Positions 1 through 9,775 of a stretch of 50,797 nt of DNA are shown here, in pieces. The stretch is from assembly GCA_030053995.1 (NCBI GenBank), contig JASGCP010000002.1, positions 1 through 50,797 of the forward strand, read 5' to 3'. Under the pieces are notes generated by a model. The model saw nothing but the letters and a program-made list of their open reading frames with translations, was not told the DNA's origin and searched no databases. Position numbers and translations under genes: made by a program. Each line of letters begins with the position of its first letter. Within the stretch, counting starts at the first letter, position 1. Source of the DNA: Phycisphaerales bacterium (GTDB lineage: Bacteria; Bacteroidota; Bacteroidia; Chitinophagales; Chitinophagaceae).

Positions 1-2
1 CG

Positions 3-263
3 GCTTATAATGCTGTTTTACTGGCGATGAATGAGTTTTTAAAGCAACGAAATTTCGTGGTTGTTAAGAAACCTCATAGCAGAAAAAATATCGATGATTA
101 TAAAAGAGCTTTGAGTGACATGGAGGAGTATGATGTGTTGAATTATTTAAATAGCTCTTACAACATTTTACATTTATACGGATATTACGACGGGGAATGT
201 AGCCTAAAAGTAATTGCTACCGGATTTGAAATGGCGTATAAAATTATTAGACAGATTAAATAG
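3..263 (+). CDS. DUF5618-like small protein, 5' end outside window (partial)
   Basis: Frame stays open upstream of the called ATG at 27 (AYNAVLLAMNEFLKQR...SRKNIDDYKRAL...LNYLNSSYNILHLYGYYDG...), resembling DUF5618 proteins by recollection of the family pattern. Confidence 0.6.
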   Translation, partial: AYNAVLLAMNEFLKQRNFVVVKKPHSRKNIDDYKRALSDMEEYDVLNYLNSSYNILHLYGYYDGECSLKVIATGFEMAYKIIRQIK

Positions 264-566
264 TTGTCTGAACTATGATTTGTATGATTAACTGATTACC
301 ATGATTGTTTAAAAAATATTCATCAACAATTGCTTCCCTAATTTTTCTACAAAAATGACCGTACCTTTACCCCTAGTAATATCCGACCCAAAATAACACC
401 TTATGGGCTAAATGTCCGATTTTTTCTCTTTCGGATTCGTAAACTTTTTGCTTAAACTGCATAGGATCAATGCAATACCCCACAAAATAAAAGTGATCCC
501 GAAAAATCATACCAATCCTTCAATCCTAATTCAGACAATTACCACATTAATCCGTGCTTCAGACAA
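264..566. repeat. Decayed intergenic inverted repeat of Bacteroidota type (left arm 264-307, right arms about 502-538 and 547-566)
   Basis: Left arm TTGTCTGAACTATGATTTGTATGATTAACTGATTACCATGATTG; degenerate reverse-complement arms end in ...AATCCTAATTCAGACAA (to 538) and ...AATCCGTGCTTCAGACAA (to 566). Confidence 0.55.
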
Positions 567-656
567 AAGAAAAATTACTATACAAAAACAACAATGTTTT
601 TCTTGCCCCCTAAAACATCTGAGCATCTCAAAAAATAATTTAGCCATTGATCCCTA

Positions 657-2528
657 TTAACAAACAAAGAATTTTTGCAAAAATTCTGATGTACATTCTA
701 TAAAGCAAGGATACCCCTCGGGCGAAAAAGCGGGAATATCGCATGTTAACAAATCTTGCCATAGATTACTCATTGCCACAGGTGATAAAGGGGTATGCAA
801 CTTAATTGATTTTTTCTTAGCGATCCAAATAGCCAACTGTTGCTTGAGAACAGTTTGATCAATGTCTTTTTTAAAATGCTCTTTGCAATTGTCTATTACC
901 GATTCTAATAATTCTTTTTCATCACCAATATTTAAAGTAGCTGGAATCGAACGGATAATAACACTGTGTTTGCCAAAAAAATCAATATCAAATCCATACT
1001 GACGAAAAGAAGGCAATAAATCGGTGAGTATGTATTGGTCTGATAAAGAAATATCTACAGTTACTGGAAACAGCAAAGGCTTAGAAACAGTTTGATAATC
1101 ATCATTTTTTTGTAAGGCTATTAGTTTTTCATACAATACCCTTTCATGTGCATATTGCTGATGCACAATCCACGCTTTGTTTGTTTGTAAGACAAAAATA
1201 TAACACTGCCCCACTTGAAAAAATGTCGACACCATTTCGTTGGGTAGATCATGAAGGGGATATAATGATTGTAATTGTACATCAGGTTGTGCCTCAATAG
1301 TTGATGGATCATTATTTTTCTTAGATGTATTTTCAAAAAAATTATGCCAATTTTCAAGTTCAAGTTTTCTGGACGCCTCATTATTGTCTAAAAGATGAGC
1401 CTGATTTTTATTAGTAAATACCTTATAAATATCGGTGTTTTTTGTTTCTTCCCGCTTCGCATTAGTCAACGATTGGGTTAAAGCATCGGTCTGCTGCATT
1501 TGTGCATCTAAAGTGAAATCTATGCCCGGTAAGACACGATAACTTGCTAAGGCGTGCCGAACAGCTGATTGCACAAAAGCATAAATTAGTTTATCATCAG
1601 CAAATTTAATTTCCTGCTTTGTTGGGTGAACATTAACATCAACATCTTTGGGATCTAACTCTAAAAATAAAAAATAGATGGGGTATGTATCTTTCTCGAT
1701 CATTCTGTCAAAAGCATGTATAACAGCATGATTAATCGAGTGATTTTTTATAAATCGATTGTTGATAAAAATATATTGTTCGCCCCTTGTTTTTTTTACC
1801 GTTTCAGGTTTACCAACAAAACCAGTAATACGAACATAATTCGTTGACTCATTAATAGGTATCAGTTTAGTTTGATAAGTACTGCCCAAAACATTGATAA
1901 TCCTTTGTTTTAGCGATGCTCGTGGTAAGTTGAAAATTTCCTTATCGTTGTGTGTACAAGTAAATGCAATATCATAAAAAGGAATGGCTATATGAATAAA
2001 CTCATCAATGATATAGCGCATTTCTACACTGGTACTTTTAAGAAAGTTTTTTCGAGCCGGTACATTAAAAAATAGATTTTTCATAATAAGGGTTGTACCA
2101 ACAGCACAAGCACACGGCTCTTGTTTAACAACCTTACTGTTTTCAACACAAAGATGAACACCTAATTCTTGATCAGCACGCCTTGTTTTAAGTACCACCT
2201 CCGATACCGCTGCAATGGAAGCTAATGCTTCACCCCTAAATCCCATAGAACGAATTGATGATAAATCATTGATATGCCTCAATTTACTGGTGGCATGTCG
2301 CTCAAAACTCATACGGGCATCAAGTTCAGACATACCCACGCCATTATCCACAACCTGTATGAGTTGTTTGCCGGCATCTTCTATCACGAGATTGATTTTA
2401 GTTGCTTGAGCATCAATAGCATTTTCCAAAAGCTCTTTAACAGCGTAAGCAGGTCGCTGTATTACTTCACCTGCTGCAATTTGATTGGCAATACTATCGG
2501 GTAGCATTTGAATAATATCTCCCTGCAT
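657..2528 (-). CDS. mutL: DNA mismatch repair protein MutL
   Basis: N-terminal GHKL ATPase motifs IANQIAAGEVIQRPAYAVKELLENAIDA, DNGVGM, GFRGEAL; 623 aa. Confidence 0.96.
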   Translation of the reverse strand: MQGDIIQMLPDSIANQIAAGEVIQRPAYAVKELLENAIDAQATKINLVIEDAGKQLIQVVDNGVGMSELDARMSFERHATSKLRHINDLSSIRSMGFRGEALASIAAVSEVVLKTRRADQELGVHLCVENSKVVKQEPCACAVGTTLIMKNLFFNVPARKNFLKSTSVEMRYIIDEFIHIAIPFYDIAFTCTHNDKEIFNLPRASLKQRIINVLGSTYQTKLIPINESTNYVRITGFVGKPETVKKTRGEQYIFINNRFIKNHSINHAVIHAFDRMIEKDTYPIYFLFLELDPKDVDVNVHPTKQEIKFADDKLIYAFVQSAVRHALASYRVLPGIDFTLDAQMQQTDALTQSLTNAKREETKNTDIYKVFTNKNQAHLLDNNEASRKLELENWHNFFENTSKKNNDPSTIEAQPDVQLQSLYPLHDLPNEMVSTFFQVGQCYIFVLQTNKAWIVHQQYAHERVLYEKLIALQKNDDYQTVSKPLLFPVTVDISLSDQYILTDLLPSFRQYGFDIDFFGKHSVIIRSIPATLNIGDEKELLESVIDNCKEHFKKDIDQTVLKQQLAIWIAKKKSIKLHTPLSPVAMSNLWQDLLTCDIPAFSPEGYPCFIECTSEFLQKFFVC

Positions 2529-2543
2529 GCTTAGTTATTTTTG

Positions 2544-3863
2544 TTACTTCTTCTTAAAAAAAATTCTAATAGGAACACCGGTAAAATTAAAATGTAATCT
2601 TAGTTGATTTTCTATGAAATTGCGATATGGTTTTTTTATATCATCAGGGTAGTTAGTAAAAAATGCAAAAGCGGGTACCTGAGCCGTTACTTGAGTCAGG
2701 TATTTAATCTTGATACTATGTCCCCGAACAGACGGCGCAGGATATTTATCTAATTCAGGTAATAAAATTTCATTTAGCTGATTCGTACTAATACGCTTAG
2801 TTTTGTGCTCATATACTGTCAAAGCCATTTCCAAAGCCTTAAAAATTCGTGTTTTATCGAGCACCGAAACAAATAAAATAGGTATATCATTAAAAGGTGC
2901 TAGTTTTTTCTTCAACTGCTCTTCATAAACTTTAGCCGTGTTCGTTTCTTTTTTAACTAAGTCCCATTTATTCACTAACAAAACTATGCCTTTACCTTTT
3001 CTTGCAATCAAGCTAAATAAGTTAACATCTTGTGCCGTAATACCATTTAACGCATCAATCATTAAGAGACATACATCAGCCTCATCAATAGCCTTAATGG
3101 CTCTAATAATTGAATAAAATTCAAGGTCATTTTTATCTTTATTTTTCTTTCGAATGCCTGCTGTATCAATCAAAATCAAGTCTTTTTTAAAAAGATTATA
3201 GTGTGTATGAACGGCATCGCGCGTGGTACCTGCTATATCACTAACAATCATGCGTTCGGTTCCAATTAAAGCGTTGAGTAAAGAAGATTTACCTACATTG
3301 GGCTGTCCAATAATCGCCATTTTAGGAATATTCTGAGCATCAGTTATATCTTCTTGTTCGGCATCGGTAAGGGGTATAAGCTCAGTAATCTTGTCGAGTA
3401 ATTCACCTGTGCCACTTCCGTTAATACTACTGATTGGATAAAAAACATCAAAACCTAAAGAGTAAAACTCGGAAGCATCAAGCAGGCGACTATGATTGTC
3501 AACCTTATTAACGGTTACAAACATAGGCTTTTTTGACTTTTTAAGTGTACGCGCTACTTCTTGATCGGTGTGCAAAATACCATTGGTAACATCAACCATA
3601 AAGACTATTGCATGTGCTTCCTCTAAAGCGATAGTAACTTGCCTTCGAATAGCTGATTCAAAAAACTCTTTACTATCCGGCACAAAACCACCTGTGTCAA
3701 TAATATTAAATGTTTTTCCGTTCCATTCACATAATCCATATTGCCGATCTCTTGTTACACCACTAAGATCATCTACTATTGAACGGCGTTCACTGATTAG
3801 TCGATTGAAAAGAGTACTTTTGCCTACATTTGGTCGCCCAATAATTGCAACAGTAAAAGACAT
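2544..3863 (-). CDS. der: Ribosome biogenesis GTPase Der (EngA)
   Basis: Two tandem GTPase domains, GRPNVGKSTLFN and GQPNVGKSSLLN, with a KH-like C-terminus; 439 aa. Confidence 0.97.
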   Translation of the reverse strand: MSFTVAIIGRPNVGKSTLFNRLISERRSIVDDLSGVTRDRQYGLCEWNGKTFNIIDTGGFVPDSKEFFESAIRRQVTIALEEAHAIVFMVDVTNGILHTDQEVARTLKKSKKPMFVTVNKVDNHSRLLDASEFYSLGFDVFYPISSINGSGTGELLDKITELIPLTDAEQEDITDAQNIPKMAIIGQPNVGKSSLLNALIGTERMIVSDIAGTTRDAVHTHYNLFKKDLILIDTAGIRKKNKDKNDLEFYSIIRAIKAIDEADVCLLMIDALNGITAQDVNLFSLIARKGKGIVLLVNKWDLVKKETNTAKVYEEQLKKKLAPFNDIPILFVSVLDKTRIFKALEMALTVYEHKTKRISTNQLNEILLPELDKYPAPSVRGHSIKIKYLTQVTAQVPAFAFFTNYPDDIKKPYRNFIENQLRLHFNFTGVPIRIFFKKK

Positions 3864-3876
3864 AAGTATTTTTATG

Positions 3877-3884
3877 CAAAGTTA
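3877..3884 (-). promoter_or_regulatory. Candidate Bacteroidota -7 box (TAACTTTG) upstream of der
   Basis: Minus-strand TAACTTTG matches TAnnTTTG, 13 nt upstream of the der start; no TTG at N17. Confidence 0.4.
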
Positions 3885-3987
3885 ATCCAATTAAGCGATT
3901 TTTTAGTTATTGTTTTTTTATTTCTATATTTTTACGATTATAACTTCTTATCTTTTAATTCCTTCAAGATTAAACTTGCTCTAAACT

Positions 3988-6699
3988 ATGAATATTTTTT
4001 ACAAGGTCATTTTATTGAGTATAATTTTATGTAACAGTGCACGAGCCCAAAATTTTTTAATAGGTAAGATAGAGGACACCGCCCATAACCCTATTACCTT
4101 TGCCAATGTAAAAATACTACCCAACCTTGCCAAAACGAAAACCGATAAATTCGGCAATTTTCGTGTTCCTATCCCAACAGTAAAAAAGATCACGGTTTCC
4201 ATAACTACTTCAGGCTATCAAACTAAAACGGTACAATTGGATTCTAATAGTTTTAGTGCTCCAATCACAATACAATTGGTACAGTCAATTCGCGATTTTG
4301 GCAGTGTTGTCGTAGAAACAAGCAGAGGTAATATAAGAACATTAAACAACAGCCCTACACCCATACAAATATATAATTCAAAATCGTTTTCAAATCAAGG
4401 ACAAATAACTTTAGAGAATGCCTTGACTTACGCTATCCCATCCTATAATGCCGTTAATTTGCCCGTCTCTGCTAGTAGTACCATTCTTAACGCATTTGAG
4501 CTTAGAAATTTGGGATCCTCGCGTACGCTCGTTTTAATTAATGGTAAGCGTAAAAATCTATCGGCACTATTAATTACCCAAAACGGACTTGACAAAGGTG
4601 AAGTGGCGGTCGATTTGAGCATGATACCAATGGCAGCCATTAAAGATATTGAAGTGTTAACTGATGGTGCAACAGCTCAATATGGCTCTGATGCCATTGC
4701 CGGTATTATTAACCTAATTTTAAAAGATTCTACGCCCTATACCGCGGTCAATTTATTTAATGGTGTTACTTACAAAGGCGATGGACTTAGCTACGGGGCT
4801 AATATAAATTCTGGATATGCTTTGAAAAAAAATGGATTTATCAATTATACAATTAATTTTTCAACAGCCGGTCAAACAAACCGATCAACCAATATAGACC
4901 CTAATGCTGATTTTCAAACTCTGGTGGGCAGTAAATCAAATTATACCTTAGACAGTGTTTCTAATTTTTTATCGCGTTACCCTACCGGTAAAAATATTTA
5001 TGGTGATGCCCCAACGACAATATTTGGTGCATTCCTTAATTCAAGATTTACCTTGACACCCACTTTGGAGTTATACGCAACCGCTAACTATTCATTTAAA
5101 AAAGTGCAAGTATATGCTAACTATCGACAACCTTATTGGCAACAAGATACAAACTTTCTATTGCACCCCGTTGGGAGTAATTATGATGGTTTTCTTCCCT
5201 ATAGCAATAATTATGTTTCTGACTTTAATGCAACATTAGGGTTAGAAGCCCATAAAAATGGATGGGATATCGATATCAGTACTACTGTTGGTGGTAATAA
5301 ACTATCTATTGAAGAACGTAATAGTTTAAACTACTCATTAGGTAAAAATAGCCCTACAAATTTTTATATAGGGTCGTATGGATTTTTACAATGGGTTATC
5401 AATGCAGATTTTATAAAAAAAATTAACAAGTATGTCTCTATTAGTTTTGGTAGTGAACTAAGAACTGAACAATACAGAATTACACAAGGGGACAGTTTCT
5501 CATACTCGGGAATTGGGGCAAACACTTATCCTGGGATTTATCCTAACAATGCCGTTATTGCCAACCGATATAATGCTGGGATTTACGGAATTTTAGATGT
5601 CAATATAACTTCTAAACTCAGTGCCGAAATATCAGGAAGATTTGAAAATTATTCGGATTTTGGGAAGGCATTAGTAGGGAAAATAAGTTTACTATATAAA
5701 GTAGTGCCCCATATTTTATCACTTCGTGGTTCCCTATCAAATGGATTTAAAGCACCTACCCTGCATCAATACTACTACTCATCAATACAACCTACTTTTG
5801 CTAATGGTACAGTTGTATTACAAGGTATTTATAATAATTATAACGAAATAACTAAAAGACTCGGTATTCCAAATTTAAAGGCTGAACAATCATTTGATTA
5901 TAGTGCAGGAATTGTTTTAACACCTCTTAACAGATTACGAATAAGTGTTGATTACTACAATACAACTATTAAAAATAGAGTTATTTTAAGTTCAATTATT
6001 ACGAGCAATGATCCTACTAATATTATTTATCAAATCCTTAAACAATATAACTTAAACTCGATGAGTTTTTTTGTTAACGCCGTGAATACTACTACATCAG
6101 GGGTTGATATAGTCGCTAACTATAGTAATATTTCTTGGGGGAAAACAAATTGGGGAATCAATTTAGGATTTAATTATAATCGAAACAAAAAACTAGGCAA
6201 AATTGAAGCACCGCCAATTTTAGCCACTGCCGGTGCCAACCTATTTAGCAGAGCAGACGAATCATATATTTTAACTAGTCGCCCGACTACAAAAGGAGTC
6301 GTAAATATCAATTTTAATTACAGAAGATTTTTTGCCTACCTCACGCTAACCTATTTTGGAAAAAATAAAATTGTTAATTCAACACTTCCGAATGCTTCTC
6401 AATCTGCGGACGACCCCAATTCAAATCTTTATCCTTACATCGAGTTTATACCTAAGGTAGTAACAGATTTATCCTTATCTTATGAATTTACCAAATATTT
6501 AGAACTTAATTTTACCATTAAAAATTTATTTAATATTATCCCTGAATACAAACTATTCAATATACAAGGGTACAATGAGCGAGATATTAAAAATGCTATT
6601 ACCTTTAATGGTCGAATTGGCATCACAACTTATGACGGTGCACACTTTAATATTAATGGCACAAGCTTTTTAACAACACTAAAGTTTAAAATATTATAG
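3988..6699 (+). CDS. TonB-dependent outer membrane receptor with carboxypeptidase-regulatory-like N-terminal domain
   Basis: Signal peptide MNIFYKVILLSIILCNSARA; beta-sandwich N-terminus; plug motif VLTDGATAQYGSDAIAGIINLILK; beta-barrel C-terminus; 903 aa. Confidence 0.92.
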   Translation: MNIFYKVILLSIILCNSARAQNFLIGKIEDTAHNPITFANVKILPNLAKTKTDKFGNFRVPIPTVKKITVSITTSGYQTKTVQLDSNSFSAPITIQLVQSIRDFGSVVVETSRGNIRTLNNSPTPIQIYNSKSFSNQGQITLENALTYAIPSYNAVNLPVSASSTILNAFELRNLGSSRTLVLINGKRKNLSALLITQNGLDKGEVAVDLSMIPMAAIKDIEVLTDGATAQYGSDAIAGIINLILKDSTPYTAVNLFNGVTYKGDGLSYGANINSGYALKKNGFINYTINFSTAGQTNRSTNIDPNADFQTLVGSKSNYTLDSVSNFLSRYPTGKNIYGDAPTTIFGAFLNSRFTLTPTLELYATANYSFKKVQVYANYRQPYWQQDTNFLLHPVGSNYDGFLPYSNNYVSDFNATLGLEAHKNGWDIDISTTVGGNKLSIEERNSLNYSLGKNSPTNFYIGSYGFLQWVINADFIKKINKYVSISFGSELRTEQYRITQGDSFSYSGIGANTYPGIYPNNAVIANRYNAGIYGILDVNITSKLSAEISGRFENYSDFGKALVGKISLLYKVVPHILSLRGSLSNGFKAPTLHQYYYSSIQPTFANGTVVLQGIYNNYNEITKRLGIPNLKAEQSFDYSAGIVLTPLNRLRISVDYYNTTIKNRVILSSIITSNDPTNIIYQILKQYNLNSMSFFVNAVNTTTSGVDIVANYSNISWGKTNWGINLGFNYNRNKKLGKIEAPPILATAGANLFSRADESYILTSRPTTKGVVNINFNYRRFFAYLTLTYFGKNKIVNSTLPNASQSADDPNSNLYPYIEFIPKVVTDLSLSYEFTKYLELNFTIKNLFNIIPEYKLFNIQGYNERDIKNAITFNGRIGITTYDGAHFNINGTSFLTTLKFKIL

Positions 6700-6925
6700 A
6701 TCAAATAATGCTCAATTGGACTTAAATTGTAGCATAAAACTTTGTTTGTTTTAGATCGAAATACTGGAATCAATAGCACGGAAATTTTTGAATGTTTTTT
6801 CAAAAAACAAGCACTTATAAAATGATCTTGCACCGATTAGTCTTAACGCAACATAAATTAATAAAATATCATAAGCTATTTTCAGCCGATTCATTGAAAA
6901 TAAAATTAATAATACAATAAAAACA

Positions 6926-6933
6926 TAACTTTG
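6926..6933 (+). promoter_or_regulatory. Candidate -7 box TAACTTTG for pyrR-pyrB-coaD
   Basis: TAACTTTG about 36 nt upstream of the pyrR ATG. Confidence 0.45.
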
Positions 6934-6969
6934 CGGTGGGTATGAAAGTTATCTTTATAACAACCAGAT

Positions 6970-7497
6970 ATGAAAACGATTCTAAAAGCTAATCAAATAA
7001 ATTTAATGATTAAAAGATTAGCCTTTCAGCTTATGGAAAATTATAAAACGGAAGACATTGAAAACACCGTTTTTATTGGATTACAACCAAGAGGCGGTAT
7101 TTTTGCAGAAAGAATAATAAAAGAAATTAACGGCATGCAATACCCTAAATCAGCTTTATACGGGAAATTAGATATCACCTTTTACAGAGATGATATTAGA
7201 CAAGCACTACACTTACCAAATCAAACAAGTATTGCCCATAATTTAGATGATAAAAGAGTCGTGTTTATTGATGATGTATTATTTACTGGGCGGAGCATTC
7301 GTGCGGGCTTAGATGCTATGTTAGATTTTGGCCGCCCTAAAAAAGTAGAACTATGTATATTAATTGATCGGCGGTTTCGGCGAGAATATCCTATACAACC
7401 AGACTATGTTGGCAAAGAAATAGATACCATTAATTCGCAAAAAGTAAAGGTTCTTTGGAAAGAAACGGATAATAAAGATGAAGTCGTATTAATATAA
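6970..7497 (+). CDS. pyrR: PyrR-type pyrimidine regulator / uracil phosphoribosyltransferase
   Basis: PRPP-binding motif RVVFIDDVLFTGRSIRAGLDAM; IQPRGG-like GLQPRGG; adjacent to pyrB. Confidence 0.9.
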   Translation: MKTILKANQINLMIKRLAFQLMENYKTEDIENTVFIGLQPRGGIFAERIIKEINGMQYPKSALYGKLDITFYRDDIRQALHLPNQTSIAHNLDDKRVVFIDDVLFTGRSIRAGLDAMLDFGRPKKVELCILIDRRFRREYPIQPDYVGKEIDTINSQKVKVLWKETDNKDEVVLI

Positions 7498-7521
7498 AAT
7501 AAACACAGTCGCTCAATTTTT

Positions 7522-8466
7522 ATGCAGTTAACTCAGAAAAACTTGTTGGGAATTAAAGATTTGTCTATCAATGACATCCAAACTATTTTGCAAACAAGTA
7601 CACACTTTAAAGAAATATTACAAAGAGTATCAAAGCAATTGCCTTCCCTAAGAGACCTAACCGTTGTAAACCTTTTTTATGAAAACTCTACCCGAACGCG
7701 TATATCATTTGAATTAGCAGAAAAACGACTCGGTGCTTCTATTATCAATTTCACTACCAGTGGCTCCTCTAGTGCTAAGGGTGAAACCTTGTTGGATACC
7801 GTAAAGAATATATTGCGTATGAAGGTTGATATGGTTGTTGTTCGTCATAGTGCAAGTGGTGTTCCTCATTTTCTTGCTAAACAAACCAATGCGATCATTA
7901 TTAACGCTGGAGATGGTACAAACGAGCATCCTACACAAGCCTTGCAAGACGCTTATAGCATTCAAGAAAAATTTGGCAAAATTGAAGGTGTTAAAGTGGC
8001 TATTATTGGCGATATACTTCATAGCCGCGTTGCCCCCAGTAATATTTATTTACTCACGAAAATGGGTGCTGAGGTTATGATTTGTGCCCCACCTACCTTA
8101 CTTCCGAAATATTTAAAAGAAGCATTCCCGCTTATTCACATAGAATACGATTTGGAAAAAACATTGCGTTGGTGTGATGTAGCTAATGTTTTGCGTATTC
8201 AATTAGAACGACAAAATCAACCTTTGTTCTCCTCACTGCGCGAGTATAATCTATCATACGGAATCAAAAAGAATATACTCCATAGAATAGATAAAGAAAT
8301 TGTTATCATGCACCCCGGACCAATTAATAGAGGTGTAGAAATAGACAGTGACATAGCTGATAGTGAACAATCTATCATCTTAGATCAAGTTGAAAATGGT
8401 GTCGCCATAAGAATGGGCGTTATTTATCTTTTCTCAGGTTCCCCAATAGCCGTAAACACAAAATAG
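7522..8466 (+). CDS. pyrB: Aspartate carbamoyltransferase catalytic subunit
   Basis: FYENSTRTRISFELAEKRLGA, HPTQALQDAY, MHPGPINRGVEI motifs. Confidence 0.96.
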   Translation: MQLTQKNLLGIKDLSINDIQTILQTSTHFKEILQRVSKQLPSLRDLTVVNLFYENSTRTRISFELAEKRLGASIINFTTSGSSSAKGETLLDTVKNILRMKVDMVVVRHSASGVPHFLAKQTNAIIINAGDGTNEHPTQALQDAYSIQEKFGKIEGVKVAIIGDILHSRVAPSNIYLLTKMGAEVMICAPPTLLPKYLKEAFPLIHIEYDLEKTLRWCDVANVLRIQLERQNQPLFSSLREYNLSYGIKKNILHRIDKEIVIMHPGPINRGVEIDSDIADSEQSIILDQVENGVAIRMGVIYLFSGSPIAVNTK

Positions 8467-8474
8467 TCTTCAAC

Positions 8475-8963
8475 ATGAATCATACAGCACTTTTACCCGG
8501 TAGCTTCTCACCAATAACATTAGGACATAGTTCTATAGTTGATAAAATACTACCACTATTTGATAAAGTAATTATCGGCATCGGTGTAAATAGCCAAAAA
8601 AGCCACTGGCTAAGTATTGAAGATAGAAAACATCTATGCGAACTTGTTTTTAAATCAAGCCCTAAAATTAGTTGCACTTTTTTTAATGGACTGACTAGTG
8701 AATTTTGTAGAGCCAATAACATAAAGTACATCGTAAGAGGTGTTAGAAGTTTTACAGATTTTGAATATGAGTACCAAATATCGCAAACAAACAAACAATT
8801 AGCCCCAGAACTTACAACCATATTATTACCTGCTGATAGCCATTTAATTCATGTACAATCAACCACAATATTCGATATCATTAAGTACGGAGGCGATACT
8901 TCATCCTTTTTGCACCCACAAGTACGCGACTTTTTACATACAAAAATAAATAATCGCTCTTAG
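8475..8963 (+). CDS. coaD: Phosphopantetheine adenylyltransferase
   Basis: LLPGSFSPITLGHSSIV (HxGH-type), YIVRGVRSFTDFEYEYQISQTNKQLAPELTTILL. Confidence 0.95.
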   Translation: MNHTALLPGSFSPITLGHSSIVDKILPLFDKVIIGIGVNSQKSHWLSIEDRKHLCELVFKSSPKISCTFFNGLTSEFCRANNIKYIVRGVRSFTDFEYEYQISQTNKQLAPELTTILLPADSHLIHVQSTTIFDIIKYGGDTSSFLHPQVRDFLHTKINNRS

Positions 8964-9048
8964 AAAATTAAGGTGGCACCTAAGTGCAGTTTTTACAAAA
9001 GACTTAAGCAACAATCAATTTTAAGTAAGAAAGAATAAAACTTTAAAA

Positions 9049-9735
9049 TTATTTTTTTAGTAACCGTATAAAATATTGGGCAATATAAAAATCGGTTGGA
9101 AAAGTGATTTTCAAATTGTTTTTTTCCCCAGTACAGAAATGTAAAGAATGGCCAGTTTGCTCCACCACCATAGCATCATCCGTTATTGATTTTTTATATC
9201 GTTGTTTGTAAGCAGGCATTAGTACATCAGTATGAAAAGTTTGTGGCGTTTGAACACACCATAACTTATTACGATCGACTACCCGCATTTTTCCACCCTG
9301 CCCTACTTGTAAACGAACACTATCGGCAACCGGTATTATCGGAATTGCCGATTTGTAACGCATAGCCATGTTACCACACCGAATAATTAAACTTGGAGAA
9401 ACAAGGCAACGAACGGCATCATGAATAAAAACAACAGAAGGCGACTCTACAAGCTGTAACCCTGCTTTAACAGAATGAAACCTTGTCTTCCCACCCACAA
9501 CAAAATAAACCTGCTTAGTATGCTTTAAAGGTATCTGATTTTTAATATTCGCCGATAAGTGTAAATAATCTCGATGCAAAACCACAATTATTTTAATATC
9601 TTTGTATGCTTTTAAAAATGCAAGCACACTATAAACAAGTAAGTATTTTTTATTGATTTTTATAAATTGCTTAGGCACAGCAGTATTCATGCGCTTACCT
9701 TCCCCGCCTGCAACAATTATTACCGATCGTTTCAT
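9049..9735 (-). CDS. ispD: 2-C-methyl-D-erythritol 4-phosphate cytidylyltransferase
   Basis: MKRSVIIVAGGEGKRMNTAVPKQFI, VFIHDAVRCLVSP, QTPQTFHTDVL; start placed at MKRS rather than the track's GTG at 9753. Confidence 0.92.
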   Translation of the reverse strand: MKRSVIIVAGGEGKRMNTAVPKQFIKINKKYLLVYSVLAFLKAYKDIKIIVVLHRDYLHLSANIKNQIPLKHTKQVYFVVGGKTRFHSVKAGLQLVESPSVVFIHDAVRCLVSPSLIIRCGNMAMRYKSAIPIIPVADSVRLQVGQGGKMRVVDRNKLWCVQTPQTFHTDVLMPAYKQRYKKSITDDAMVVEQTGHSLHFCTGEKNNLKITFPTDFYIAQYFIRLLKK

Positions 9736-9775
9736 ATAGAACATTTCACACAAATAAACATAATTTTATAGATTT

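Noticed and set aside
412-660. 82-aa ORF in the track
   Set aside because: Lies in a non-coding inverted-repeat region, shows no recognisable domain, and reads through degenerate repeat arms; probably spurious.
1121-1381. Alternative-frame ORF inside mutL, and similar same-strand or antisense ORFs inside known genes (e.g. 2215-2504, 3568-3885, 3999-4202, 4443-4640, 7714-8022, 8480-8821, 13662-13973, 25665-26033, 30340-30609, 48851-49096)
   Set aside because: They overlap strongly supported genes in other frames and have no family signature.
6793-6809. TGTTTTTT-C-AAAAAACA palindrome downstream of the TonB receptor
   Set aside because: A/T-only stem with almost no loop; too weak and too likely by chance at this base composition to call a terminator.
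8966-8995. GCAC-CTAA-GTGC hairpin followed by TTTTT after coaD
   Set aside because: Only a 4-bp stem; insufficient for a terminator call.
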